Shown: positions 56,667-64,000 of the stretch, piece after piece | Position numbering within the stretch: the stretch's first letter is position 1 | Layout of the letters: each line of letters opens with the position of its first letter | Origin: Haliea alexandrii | GTDB taxonomy: Bacteria > Pseudomonadota > Gammaproteobacteria > Pseudomonadales > Halieaceae | Length of the DNA stretch: 64,000 bases | Direction of reading: 5' to 3' | Assembly (NCBI RefSeq): GCF_003719295.1 | Contig: NZ_RFLW01000004.1 | Span: forward strand, 1-64,000 | Position numbers and translations under genes: made by a program | The notes under the pieces: generated by a model | The model's input: the letters and a program-made list of their open reading frames with translations, nothing else | Told to the model about the DNA's origin: nothing | The model's database searches: none

Positions 56667-58259
56667 TTAGCTACCTACACCACCGTAAGAGTGCTCAACG
56701 ATACGACCGTAGTTGGAGTCGGGGTTAGCCGGGAAGCTACGCTCCCAAGCTACGAAACCAATTTTCGGGATCTCGTTGGCATTCACATCAGTAGAGTCAC
56801 AGCCGTAGGCCACAACTGCACCAACGATCGCATCAAGGCCTTCACCGATGTTGAAGTTCGCACTGTTGGCAGAAGCTTCACAGACCGCTTGAGTTTTGCT
56901 AGAAGCGCTGCGAACGTTCAGCTCGGCCCAACCGAAGGGGCTGTCGGGCACAGCAACCACGATGTCGGAGTTCTCGCTGCCCAGTACGGGCTCGGCGCCC
57001 CACTGAACCACGTTAACTTCGAAAGGCAGCAGAGTCTGAACTACCTGACCCGGCAGGGCAGGAGATACAACCAGCTCGCCATCGGGCTGTGAACGCTGCT
57101 GCTCTTCACGGTCGTACACGTCGAACGTGGCTACGGCCGGGATATCGCGGTGGTCACATGCGCCTGAAACGCTGAAGTCATCTGAGTCGACAGAGCCAGT
57201 TGAGTCAAACGTGTTCGCCGCAATCGGCGCGCCTGCCAAGCAAGGGATTGCATCGTCAGTACCTGCAGTCAGCAGTGACGCGAAGTAGTGAGGCAGATCC
57301 AGCATGGTGTACTGGCCGGGGAAAGTGATAACCCAGTCAGTGCCCACGTTCAGGTCAGCGTTGGCAGACCAGTCGTTGATCACAGAAGCGCCGCCGAGAA
57401 CTGCACGCAGCTCCTTGAAGCGATCGCGATCCAGACCAGCGCCTACGCCACCGTTCAGGTCAGGGTAGTCGAAGCCGAGCAGGTCGCCCGAGAACAGACC
57501 AAACTGCTGGTTGGTGATGGAGGCATCTACCAGGAAGTTGGCGATGTGCGTTGCACTATTGCCAAACTCACGGCCGCTGCCGGCGTCACGTACGAAGTAG
57601 GATACTTTCAGGGCGTTCTCTGGAGCTTCGTACTCGTTCAGTGCCAGCGTGGTGCCAGTAGATGCGATGCGCTGTACGGAGGCTTCACCGTCGATAACAC
57701 CACGAGTGGTGGTTGCTACGCCGTTGGCGAAGAAGTTGTCGCGAACAGCAGCACAGTCAGCAGGAACGCCTGTTGAGTCGTGCTTGGCGGAAACTGCAAT
57801 AGGCGCAGTTTCGGTCAGCGGCTGGCCCATGCCGATGATTTCGATGTAGCCTTCATCAGCGTCAGCACGGTAGATACCGGGCATGGTGAACTTGCCGCCA
57901 GCAGTCGCAGGCGCGGTGCAAGAGCTGTCAGTGGTGTTGAAGACAACATCTTCACCTTCCGCCGCCAGGAAGCCAGTCCATACGTCTTTCGGGGACAGGA
58001 TCAGGTTAAAGTCAAGGGCGTCCATGGAGTCGGTACCACGGCGCAGACGCACTTTAACGACCTGAGTAGCATCGCTGGTGTTGGTGATGTGAACGCCAGT
58101 GACGTTACCGTCACGGACCGTGTAGTAAGGGATCAGTGCCAGGTTACCCAGGTCGCTAGATGCAGCCAGCTCCAGCTGGGCATTAGCAACACCATTGTAA
58201 CCTGCGGTTGCCGCTGCTACTGCAGCAACAAGACCCAGAGGCTTAAACTTTGCATTCAT
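56667..58259 (-). CDS. Exported, probably abundant surface or secreted protein of unknown function
   Basis: A 530-residue protein with a Sec signal (KFKPLGLVAAVAAATAGYNGV, cleavage after ANA, about residue 27). The mature part is acidic, rich in Asn, Asp, Ser, Thr, Val and Ala, and beta-like: LALIPYYTVRDGNVTGVHIT, RRGTDSMDALDFNLILSP. Cysteines come in probable pairs. There is no membrane anchor, lipobox or recognised sorting tail. A strong promoter, consensus ribosome binding site, tight terminator and a codon choice distinct from nearby genes suggest high expression. I recall similar hypothetical proteins in other gammaproteobacteria but no function. It could be a surface-layer-like protein, a type II secretion substrate or a glycosylated target of the island. 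Confidence 0.7.
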   Translation of the reverse strand: MNAKFKPLGLVAAVAAATAGYNGVANAQLELAASSDLGNLALIPYYTVRDGNVTGVHITNTSDATQVVKVRLRRGTDSMDALDFNLILSPKDVWTGFLAAEGEDVVFNTTDSSCTAPATAGGKFTMPGIYRADADEGYIEIIGMGQPLTETAPIAVSAKHDSTGVPADCAAVRDNFFANGVATTTRGVIDGEASVQRIASTGTTLALNEYEAPENALKVSYFVRDAGSGREFGNSATHIANFLVDASITNQQFGLFSGDLLGFDYPDLNGGVGAGLDRDRFKELRAVLGGASVINDWSANADLNVGTDWVITFPGQYTMLDLPHYFASLLTAGTDDAIPCLAGAPIAANTFDSTGSVDSDDFSVSGACDHRDIPAVATFDVYDREEQQRSQPDGELVVSPALPGQVVQTLLPFEVNVVQWGAEPVLGSENSDIVVAVPDSPFGWAELNVRSASSKTQAVCEASANSANFNIGEGLDAIVGAVVAYGCDSTDVNANEIPKIGFVAWERSFPANPDSNYGRIVEHSYGGVGS

Positions 58260-58314
58260 AAGGAGACTCCTAATGTGTTTTTACTTCACAACCAAAGTAC
58301 AGATTGCTAGCGCT

Positions 58315-58342
58315 ATTATTGCTAACTGCAGCCAGCTGTCAA
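58315..58342 (-). promoter_or_regulatory. Strong sigma-70 promoter of the exported protein gene
   Basis: On the minus strand a perfect TTGACA (58342-58337), 16 bases, AATAAT (58320-58315). The start site would be near 58308, giving a leader of about 48 bases with AGGAG seven bases before the ATG. The binding site is part of AGGAGTCTCCT, a perfect palindrome. Confidence 0.75.
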
Positions 58343-58355
58343 CCAACGTGCCCTC

Positions 58356-58805
58356 TCAACCACTGGCACTATGCCACCACTCGCCATTGATGCTAACCCA
58401 TCGCTCGCGAACAGTTGAAGGCATAAACCCGAACTGAGCTGACACCGAGGTTTGTTTGATCGGCTTGGACATGACCCGAACCGCCACACTCGCCACAGCT
58501 GCCTCGGCATCATAGGCAAGGACTTCAACAGCTGTCAACTGCCAATCCAGCGAATAGGAAAAATTGCGAATAAACATACTCTTGGAGAAAACAGCTCGGT
58601 AATTAGGTGAAGCGTAGGCATAGACCGCTTCGAAGTCCCGGTCGATGAGGGCCTGCCAGCGGCCGCGCACACGCTCCTCCAGTGCCGCGGTCTCAGCGGG
58701 AGTGAGCGTATCCGGCTGTGATGGCGCGGTGCTGCACCCCGCTGCCAGAGAGAAAACGAGCGCCGCCAGGAGCACTGCCGGGAGTCGATACATTGCATAT
58801 AACAT
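58356..58805 (-). CDS. Small lipoprotein, unknown function
   Basis: A 149-residue predicted lipoprotein: RLPAVLLAALVFSLAAGC is a lipoprotein signal with Cys24 as the acylated residue. The mature domain (RWQALIDRDFEAVYAYASP, FSYSLDWQLTAVEVLAYDAE, RERWVSINGEWW) resembles small NTF2-like or SnoaL-like folds that follow secretion or envelope genes. The ATG at 58805 is preferred; another at 58793 is possible. Its 3' end lies 13 bases from the promoter of the next gene. Confidence 0.72.
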   Translation of the reverse strand: MLYAMYRLPAVLLAALVFSLAAGCSTAPSQPDTLTPAETAALEERVRGRWQALIDRDFEAVYAYASPNYRAVFSKSMFIRNFSYSLDWQLTAVEVLAYDAEAAVASVAVRVMSKPIKQTSVSAQFGFMPSTVRERWVSINGEWWHSASG

Positions 58806-58840
58806 ACTGAATATATTACCTTTTGTTGCATTGGACGGGG

Positions 58841-58870
58841 ATTATACCGCGCCCGTGGAGGGGACGGGAA
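58841..58870 (-). promoter_or_regulatory. Promoter of the small lipoprotein gene (predicted)
   Basis: A perfect TATAAT (58846-58841) on the minus strand, 36 bases from the ATG, with a weak -35 TTCCCG (58870-58865) at 18 bases. It overlaps the short gap after the sulfotransferase gene. Confidence 0.5.
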
Positions 58871-58881
58871 GTGCCGGCGAA

Positions 58882-59589
58882 TCAGAGCAGAGCCTGCCGG
58901 CGCGCCTCACGTTTCTGCAGCGCCCACTGGTAAAGCGCCAGATCCTGCGCGTGAAATTCACGCACCTGCTGGCGCAGCCGTGGGCGCAGCTGCTCGGGCC
59001 CGGCGGGCACCTCGGCGGCGTTGGCAAACTGCGGCTCAACATTTATTCCCAGGAATTGTGTGGAAAAATCACGCAAATCTTCTGCGAAATATTCGGTAAT
59101 TCCCACGAAATCGAGGGCTCGCAACGGAAAGGCCCACAGGAACTGGCTATACACGTTGCGCAATTCGGGGGCCAGGCAGAATTGCTCCAGCGTCCAGGCT
59201 TCCTCTACCACCCTGCGGTGCAGGCTGGAGGTGTCATCTGCCGCCGGATCGTAGCTGCGCTGCCAGTAATAGTAGTGGGATACCAGGCGCTGCAGGGGCT
59301 CGCGCAACCAGGTGACAAACCGGCACTCCATATAGTCCGCCAGCAGCAAGTACTTGATCGGCAGGAAATGGCCATGGATGCAGCCAACCTGCCGGTAGGC
59401 TGAGGGTTCGGCGGCCAGGCTGAACTCCAACGCAGCGGCATGCCGCTGCGGCAGCGGGCTGGCCAACGGGTAATCCGCATAATCCGGCGCAAAGCCGGCG
59501 CCATAATGCTCTTCGAGCGCGGCCCGGAAACTCAGGCCCGCTGTTTTCGGCATGTGGATGGAGACCAGCACCGGGGCGCTACTCGGCAT
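58882..59589 (-). CDS. Sulfotransferase family protein 4, coupled to gspD
   Basis: A 235-residue protein of the Sulfotransfer_2-like type (carbohydrate sulfotransferases such as heparan 2-O enzymes). IHMPKTAGLSFRAALEEHYG is the PAPS 5'-loop; VTWLREPLQRLVSHYYYW the 3'-loop; the Tyr/Trp-rich helix YYYWQRSYD is typical. The ATG overlaps the end of gspD by 11 bases, so it is translated as the last gene of the type II secretion operon. Acceptor unknown. Confidence 0.8.
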   Translation of the reverse strand: MPSSAPVLVSIHMPKTAGLSFRAALEEHYGAGFAPDYADYPLASPLPQRHAAALEFSLAAEPSAYRQVGCIHGHFLPIKYLLLADYMECRFVTWLREPLQRLVSHYYYWQRSYDPAADDTSSLHRRVVEEAWTLEQFCLAPELRNVYSQFLWAFPLRALDFVGITEYFAEDLRDFSTQFLGINVEPQFANAAEVPAGPEQLRPRLRQQVREFHAQDLALYQWALQKREARRQALL

Positions 59590-61798
59590 CCAGGGGCGTC
59601 TTGATCAGCTCCATGTTGCGCACGCGCGAGCGCAGCTCTCGACTGACATCACGCAACTCCTGTTCATTGTTGATCACCCGCGGGGTAATGATCACCAGCA
59701 GCTCGGTACGCCGGTTCTCGGTAGAGGTGGTGCCAAACAGTGTACCCAGCACGGGAACGCGGTGCAGCAGAGGCAAACCGGAGTCCGTGGCCGAGGCATT
59801 CTCCCGAATAAGACCGCCCAGCACTACGGACTCATTGCTGCGCACAGCCACCCGGCTCATGATATTGCGCTCCAGGAAGGTGCGCTGGCCCGTGGCAGAA
59901 TCCACCGTACCCACGTCGGTGACCGATTGTTCCACATCCATGGTCACCAGCTGCCCGGCGTTCACCGAGGGCTGCACCATCAGCTTCACACCCGTGTCCC
60001 GGTAAACGATGTTTTCGGTGACTGTGCCGCCATCCGTGGAGGACGTTCCCTGGCGTACCGGCACCTGGTCACCCACATGTATATAAGCAGGATGATTATC
60101 CAGCACCATCACCGACGGCGTGGAGATCACATTGATCAGTGAATCCTCGGAGAGCGCATTCAGCACGGCACTGATGTCGCCCAGGGAATTGGTCAGCGTG
60201 TAGGAGAACCCGGGCGAGGTCGCCGCGGGCCCACCACCACTGTTGGCCAGTTGGCCAAAGCCATCGTAGTCGGTGCCGAAGCCGTTCTTGAATGTCCATT
60301 CAAGCCCATAACGGAGCTCATCGGTGAGCGTGACCTCAAGAATACTGGCTTCAATAATGACCTGCGTCGCGATGACATCCAGTTGACGCAGGGCATCCTT
60401 GATCAGGTCGTACTGCTTGCCTGTGGCGTAGATCATGAGGGCATTGTTTTCCTCGTCCGCCACCACACGCACATCCGCGACACCCCCGTCATCGCCACCG
60501 CCCAGCGTGGCGGCGCTGGCGCCGCCACCCGACGCACTGCCAAAGTCGCTACTAAGACCGCCGCTTAAGCCGGAGCTGCCAGAACTGTTGGAACCGCTGC
60601 CATAACCACCGGCACCCGACCCACTCCCACCTGAACTGGAAGAACCAATGGACTCCATGGACAATCCGGGGGCGACATCACGGTCGCTGCCGTAGCTGCC
60701 GGTGACGCTGGAGCCACTGCGTGCATTGCTACTACCACCACCCGCGTAGATATTGCTGATCAGATCCGCCAACCGGGACGCCGTGGTGTTCTGCACCGGG
60801 TAGACGAACAGGCGTTTCTCAAACTTGGAATCCGGCCGCGAGTCCAAGCGCTCGATCCAGGTGCCCAGCGTGTCGAGGTAGTGCGAACGCGGGGTCACCA
60901 CCAGCAGACTGTTCAAGCGCTCGATGGGAATGATTTTAACCAGTTGCCCGACGTCATCATTGCCGTTGCCGCCACTGTTCAGCATGCCCTGAAGGACATT
61001 GGCAGTATCGCCCACACGCCCGTGTTCAAGAGTGAACAGGCCCACGGACATGCCCTTGAGCAGATCGACATCGAAGGTATCAACCATGTCCAGCCAGCCG
61101 TCTATCTGCAAGCGCGTGCCCGCCAGCAAAAGCAGGTTGCGGGTGTTGTCGATACGCAGGAAGGCCGGGTCATCCGCCACCGGCCGCAATATCTCCGCCA
61201 TGTTGCTGGCGCTGATGTATTGCAGCGGAATGATCACTGTACTGTAGCCGGCACCCGGGTCGCGTGGATTTGACAGGCGCGGTGCCTGACGGCTCGCCTG
61301 CTGGGTTCGCGTCACCAGGTAGCGGTCCTGGCTGTCCCGGACCATCGCCATCTGGTTGGCACTGAGCAGTGACTCGAGGATCGTCAGCAACTGGTCGCGC
61401 GGGATGGGCGTGCGGGAACGCAGGGTGATGGTGCCGTTGACCGGACCGTCGAGAATGTAGTCCAGGCCCAGTATGTCGCCGAGTACAGCGTGCACCACTT
61501 CGCTCAGGGGGGCATCCTCGAAGTTGAGGCTGACGGCATCGCCCACCAGCCGCACGGCATCGCGCTTCTCCGGTACGCGAACCTGTCGATCATTGCCGCG
61601 ATAGAGGACCGGCTTGACGCGCTCCTCGGCTGCATCGGCAAGCTCGCCGGCGCTGCGTGAAAGGGCCGGCTCCTGCGCCCCCGGGGCGGCAATACCGGCA
61701 GACGGCTCCGATGGCTCGCCGCGGTATTGGTTGTCCAGCAGCGCACAGCTGGTTAGCAGTGGCACCAGCAATAGCAACCTAGAGGACCGTCGCAACAT
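59579..61798 (-). CDS. gspD: Type II secretion secretin GspD
   Basis: A 739-residue outer-membrane secretin. The ATG at 61798 has AAGGAAAGG upstream; a lipoprotein signal LLLLVPLLTSC gives an acylated N-terminus, as in XpsD. N0 domain at about 85-150 (LNFEDAPLSEVVHAVLGDI), N1-N3 to about 480, with a Gly/Ser-rich insert of about 75 residues in N3 (GSSSSGGSGSG, GSGSNSSGSSG). Secretin core: QVIIEASILEVTL, NVISTPSVMVLDN, HVGDQVPV, VRSNESVVLGGLI and VPVLGTLFG. It forms the exit pore for folded proteins. Confidence 0.93.
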   Translation of the reverse strand: MLRRSSRLLLLVPLLTSCALLDNQYRGEPSEPSAGIAAPGAQEPALSRSAGELADAAEERVKPVLYRGNDRQVRVPEKRDAVRLVGDAVSLNFEDAPLSEVVHAVLGDILGLDYILDGPVNGTITLRSRTPIPRDQLLTILESLLSANQMAMVRDSQDRYLVTRTQQASRQAPRLSNPRDPGAGYSTVIIPLQYISASNMAEILRPVADDPAFLRIDNTRNLLLLAGTRLQIDGWLDMVDTFDVDLLKGMSVGLFTLEHGRVGDTANVLQGMLNSGGNGNDDVGQLVKIIPIERLNSLLVVTPRSHYLDTLGTWIERLDSRPDSKFEKRLFVYPVQNTTASRLADLISNIYAGGGSSNARSGSSVTGSYGSDRDVAPGLSMESIGSSSSGGSGSGAGGYGSGSNSSGSSGLSGGLSSDFGSASGGGASAATLGGGDDGGVADVRVVADEENNALMIYATGKQYDLIKDALRQLDVIATQVIIEASILEVTLTDELRYGLEWTFKNGFGTDYDGFGQLANSGGGPAATSPGFSYTLTNSLGDISAVLNALSEDSLINVISTPSVMVLDNHPAYIHVGDQVPVRQGTSSTDGGTVTENIVYRDTGVKLMVQPSVNAGQLVTMDVEQSVTDVGTVDSATGQRTFLERNIMSRVAVRSNESVVLGGLIRENASATDSGLPLLHRVPVLGTLFGTTSTENRRTELLVIITPRVINNEQELRDVSRELRSRVRNMELIKTPLDAE

Positions 61799-61873
61799 AA
61801 CCTTTCCTTGATCTTGCCCTGTTCGTAATGGCCAGCAGCGCACTACGCACTGCCCCGATTTCATTCCCGTGAA

Positions 61874-62524
61874 TCAACGCCGGCCGCCGAGTGTCAACTC
61901 GTCCGCGCCGTCACCAGGCTGCGGACCAGGCCCTCTACGGGGCGCTTTCGCGTCCGGCACGGGTGGCGACTCGGCTCGCACTGACCGCGCTCCGTGGACA
62001 CGTTCAAGCGTGAGCCGCTCCTCGCCACCGGTCGCACTGACCAGCGTGGCGCCAGTGCCGTCCATGGATTCCAGAGTCCAGCCCTGCAGCGACTCACCCA
62101 CCGCCAGACGCTGTTGCTTGCCATCGGCGCGCACAATGATACCGCCTACATCCCCAACGCCAAATATGCCCAGCAGACGCACCCCCTTGAGTTGAGATGC
62201 CTTTTCCTCAGGCGCCTCCGCAACCGGTGCGGCGCTGTTGTCCACGGGCCTGCGACCTGCCCAGAACAGCGGTCGGTCGCGCAGTTCCGCGCTGTCGCCG
62301 GTATCCAGCAGTCGCCCTGTTATACGGTCGGCCACCGTCAGGGAAGCATCGGTTGGCTCGATGGGCTCCGGGGACGGCGGCAGCAGAATGCCCAACAAAA
62401 ACCAGGCAAGCTGCAGCAGCAACACCAGCGCCAGCACCAGCACCGCCAGTTCTACCCGGCGCTCTGTCCGCTGCGGCTCATGCTGCACGCGGAAGTGCTC
62501 CAGTAACGCACCAACGCGCCTCAC
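61874..62524 (-). CDS. Type II secretion GspC/XpsN-type inner membrane protein
   Basis: A 216-residue protein with one N-terminal membrane helix (VELAVLVLALVLLLQLAWFLLG split over about 25-47) and a GspC homology-region domain at about 110-175 (LKGVRLLGIFGVGDVGGIIV, GESLQGWTLESM). A Pro/Arg/Gly-rich tail replaces the PDZ or coiled-coil of classical GspC. The size and place between gspM and gspD match XpsN of Xanthomonas. It links the inner-membrane platform to the GspD N0 domain. GTG start, GTGA overlap with gspM. Confidence 0.83.
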   Translation of the reverse strand: MRRVGALLEHFRVQHEPQRTERRVELAVLVLALVLLLQLAWFLLGILLPPSPEPIEPTDASLTVADRITGRLLDTGDSAELRDRPLFWAGRRPVDNSAAPVAEAPEEKASQLKGVRLLGIFGVGDVGGIIVRADGKQQRLAVGESLQGWTLESMDGTGATLVSATGGEERLTLERVHGARSVRAESPPVPDAKAPRRGPGPQPGDGADELTLGGRR

Positions 62525-63087
62525 GAGCGCACCTTCAACGCCAACACCTGCACTGTTGTGGTGATCGTTTGTTCTTCGGCTTCACTAGCGCGAGCCCGGC
62601 TGCGGTTGGGCCAGACCTCGATAGACTCCAGCAGTAACAGCGGCAAATAGGCATTGAGGTCCGCCAGCGCAGTATCCAGCGCGGGCAAACCACCGGATGC
62701 TGTCAGCTTGACGGCTATATGGTCGAACCCGTCCTTCTCCCGCACCGGCAGTATCTGGCTATTGCTCACAGACAGGCCTGCTGCACCCAATATCTCGCGT
62801 ACGTTCTTTTGCAAATTCGCCGACACGGTACCCGCGTCATCGGTGGCCGGATAGACCAGGTCAAGCACGTCGGAACCCACCACCCGCGCCGCATCGCGCA
62901 CCTGCTCTTCACGGTTCAGAAGCCCCTGTAAACGCGCGATACGGGGTTCCAAGCGCTCTATCTGCAATTGATAGCCGCTGCGCATGCCGAAGAGGCTGAT
63001 TGCCAGGTACAACAGCAGCAAAGCGGGCAGCGCCAGTGTACCCAGCACCATAACGGCGTAACGCGGGTTGTTGCGGAACCAGTTCAC
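62521..63087 (-). CDS. gspM: Type II secretion platform protein GspM
   Basis: A 188-residue bitopic protein: NNPRYAVMVLGTLALPALLL and a following hydrophobic stretch form the membrane helix (about 10-32), then a coiled coil (LEPRIARLQGLLNREEQ) and a ferredoxin-like periplasmic domain (ILPVREKDGFDHIAVKLTAS, LPLLLLESIEVWPNRS). It pairs with GspL. GTG start overlapping the gspL stop (GTGA). Confidence 0.87.
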   Translation of the reverse strand: MNWFRNNPRYAVMVLGTLALPALLLLYLAISLFGMRSGYQLQIERLEPRIARLQGLLNREEQVRDAARVVGSDVLDLVYPATDDAGTVSANLQKNVREILGAAGLSVSNSQILPVREKDGFDHIAVKLTASGGLPALDTALADLNAYLPLLLLESIEVWPNRSRARASEAEEQTITTTVQVLALKVRS

Positions 63088-64000
63088 GGCCCACCCTCAC
63101 GCAAACGCACGTTGACATTGAACTGCTCTACCCCACTGCTACCCACTGCCGTGATGCCCTGGTCCGCGACCTCTTCGTAGGCCTCTTCCCGCGTCAGGCT
63201 CTGCACCACGCCAGCGGCATCTTCGGCACGGCCCCGCAAGCGCAGGTCGCGGCCACGCTGGGTGTATTGCAGAATATAGGCCTCATCTCCCAACAGGGCG
63301 GTCAGCCGCGCCAGCTCACGGTGGGGGTCCGGATACTCACGCAACACGTCATTCACGGCGAGAATGGTCTGATTGGCTACAGACAGCGACTGGCGCTGCC
63401 GCGTCACCTCGGCCGCCTCGCTCTCCACCCGCGCCGCGAGCGCCTCGTACTGCTGCAACCTGACATACTTGCCACCCGCCGCCAGCGCCAGAATCAGCAG
63501 CACCAACAGCAAGGCACCACCCAGTAGCAGCGCGATACGCAGCAGGCGACGCTGATAACGCGCCAGGCGTGCACCCTCAGCAAACCCGCGCAACACAATG
63601 GGCCGCGCGCCGGCAAGAGCCCAGACCTCACGTTCATCAATGGCATGCACGTCGTGGTGCTGGCCCAGGTGTCGCATGACGGCACTGCGGGAAGCAATCG
63701 CCAGCTCTACCTGCAGCCCCTTGTCACCGCGCTCACTGAGGGACCAGCCGGCCGCCGTATCCGTCGCCGGAAACGGGCTGTTGGCCATAATCTCCAAGCG
63801 CATGACCGATTCCAATTCATCCTCGGCGGCCAGCGGCAGGTGCAGGGTCTTGAACAACACCAGGGAATCCGGCAACACGATGGCAGCGCAGGTCGGCTCG
63901 CCCGCGGCAACCAGGGCACCGGCGTGAAACTTGCCCTGCACGCCGCCACCTTCCACGTGCACCACTTCATCAAGGCGCGCACGCACGGGGGAGCGGTCAC
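63084..64000 (-). CDS. gspL: Type II secretion protein GspL, partial
   Basis: The frame runs off the right edge, so about the last 305 residues are visible. The cytoplasmic actin-like domain is cut (ends about VWALAGARPIVLRG), then RYQRRLLRIALLLGGALLLV is the membrane helix, a coiled coil follows (LAARVESEAAEVTRQRQ) and the periplasmic ferredoxin-like domain closes it (YILQYTQRGRDLRLRG). GspL binds the ATPase GspE. Genes E to K would be expected beyond 64000. Confidence 0.86.
   Translation of the reverse strand, partial: DRSPVRARLDEVVHVEGGGVQGKFHAGALVAAGEPTCAAIVLPDSLVLFKTLHLPLAAEDELESVMRLEIMANSPFPATDTAAGWSLSERGDKGLQVELAIASRSAVMRHLGQHHDVHAIDEREVWALAGARPIVLRGFAEGARLARYQRRLLRIALLLGGALLLVLLILALAAGGKYVRLQQYEALAARVESEAAEVTRQRQSLSVANQTILAVNDVLREYPDPHRELARLTALLGDEAYILQYTQRGRDLRLRGRAEDAAGVVQSLTREEAYEEVADQGITAVGSSGVEQFNVNVRLREGGP

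Noticed and set aside
40198-59589. Classical O-antigen or capsule locus
   Set aside because: No flippase, polymerase, ABC exporter, priming sugar transferase or nucleotide-sugar synthesis genes.
60540-60740. Repeat-like DNA in gspD
   Set aside because: It encodes the Gly/Ser low-complexity insert; codons vary and there is no exact tandem unit.

Overview
The window is a GC-rich chromosomal segment from a gammaproteobacterium. Gene order and protein types place it near Pseudomonas and the marine Cellvibrionales/Halieaceae; the family-level assignment is an inference from synteny and style, not a search. The clearest marker is the run bamD-pilS-pilR-minor pilins-pilY1-pilE-ispH-fkpB-lspA-ileS-ribF-murJ, the order known around PA4545-PA4562 of P. 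aeruginosa, preceded by clpB-pgeF-rluD as in that genome. Most genes are packed with 1-4 base overlaps (ATGA, GTGA, TGATG).

Layout. 1-145: an rRNA-type promoter, AT-rich upstream element and boxA-like leader point left, so a 16S rRNA operon probably begins just outside the window. 200-6600: pssA and branched-chain amino acid synthesis (ilvY and a class II ilvC, divergent; then ilvN and ilvI). Two IlvY-type operators lie between ilvY and ilvC, and ilvI has a long leader with a possible Val-Val-Ile-Ile leader peptide. 6578-14473: a DUF4124 protein, a degenerate pilin-like protein, clpB with a sigma-32 promoter, pgeF, rluD, bamD, nadE. 14638-31608: the pilSR/minor pilin locus and the ispH-fkpB-lspA-ileS-ribF-murJ-nudF block. 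31598-40039: pyrB, sbcB, a class I fumarase, a coiled-coil membrane protein, a PuuD-like membrane protein, groEL-groES (both a CIRCE element and a sigma-32 promoter), fxsA.

40198-59589 is an accessory-looking island: three phytanoyl-CoA-dioxygenase-like (PhyH) proteins, an alkyltransferase-like DNA repair protein, an acyltransferase, a sulfatase, three glycosyltransferase genes (one a GT2-GT4 fusion), a methyltransferase, four sulfotransferases of different types, an AmpG-like transporter, a parvulin-type isomerase and a strongly expressed-looking 530-residue exported protein. 59579-64000 holds gspD, a GspC/N-type protein, gspM and a partial gspL, in the L-M-N-D order of the Xanthomonas xps type II secretion system; one sulfotransferase overlaps the end of gspD.

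Working idea (inference): the island makes and sulfates a surface glycan or glycoprotein. The exported 530-residue protein, its neighbouring isomerase and the adjoining secretion operon are candidate partners. I found no CRISPR array, tRNA, transposase or integrase.
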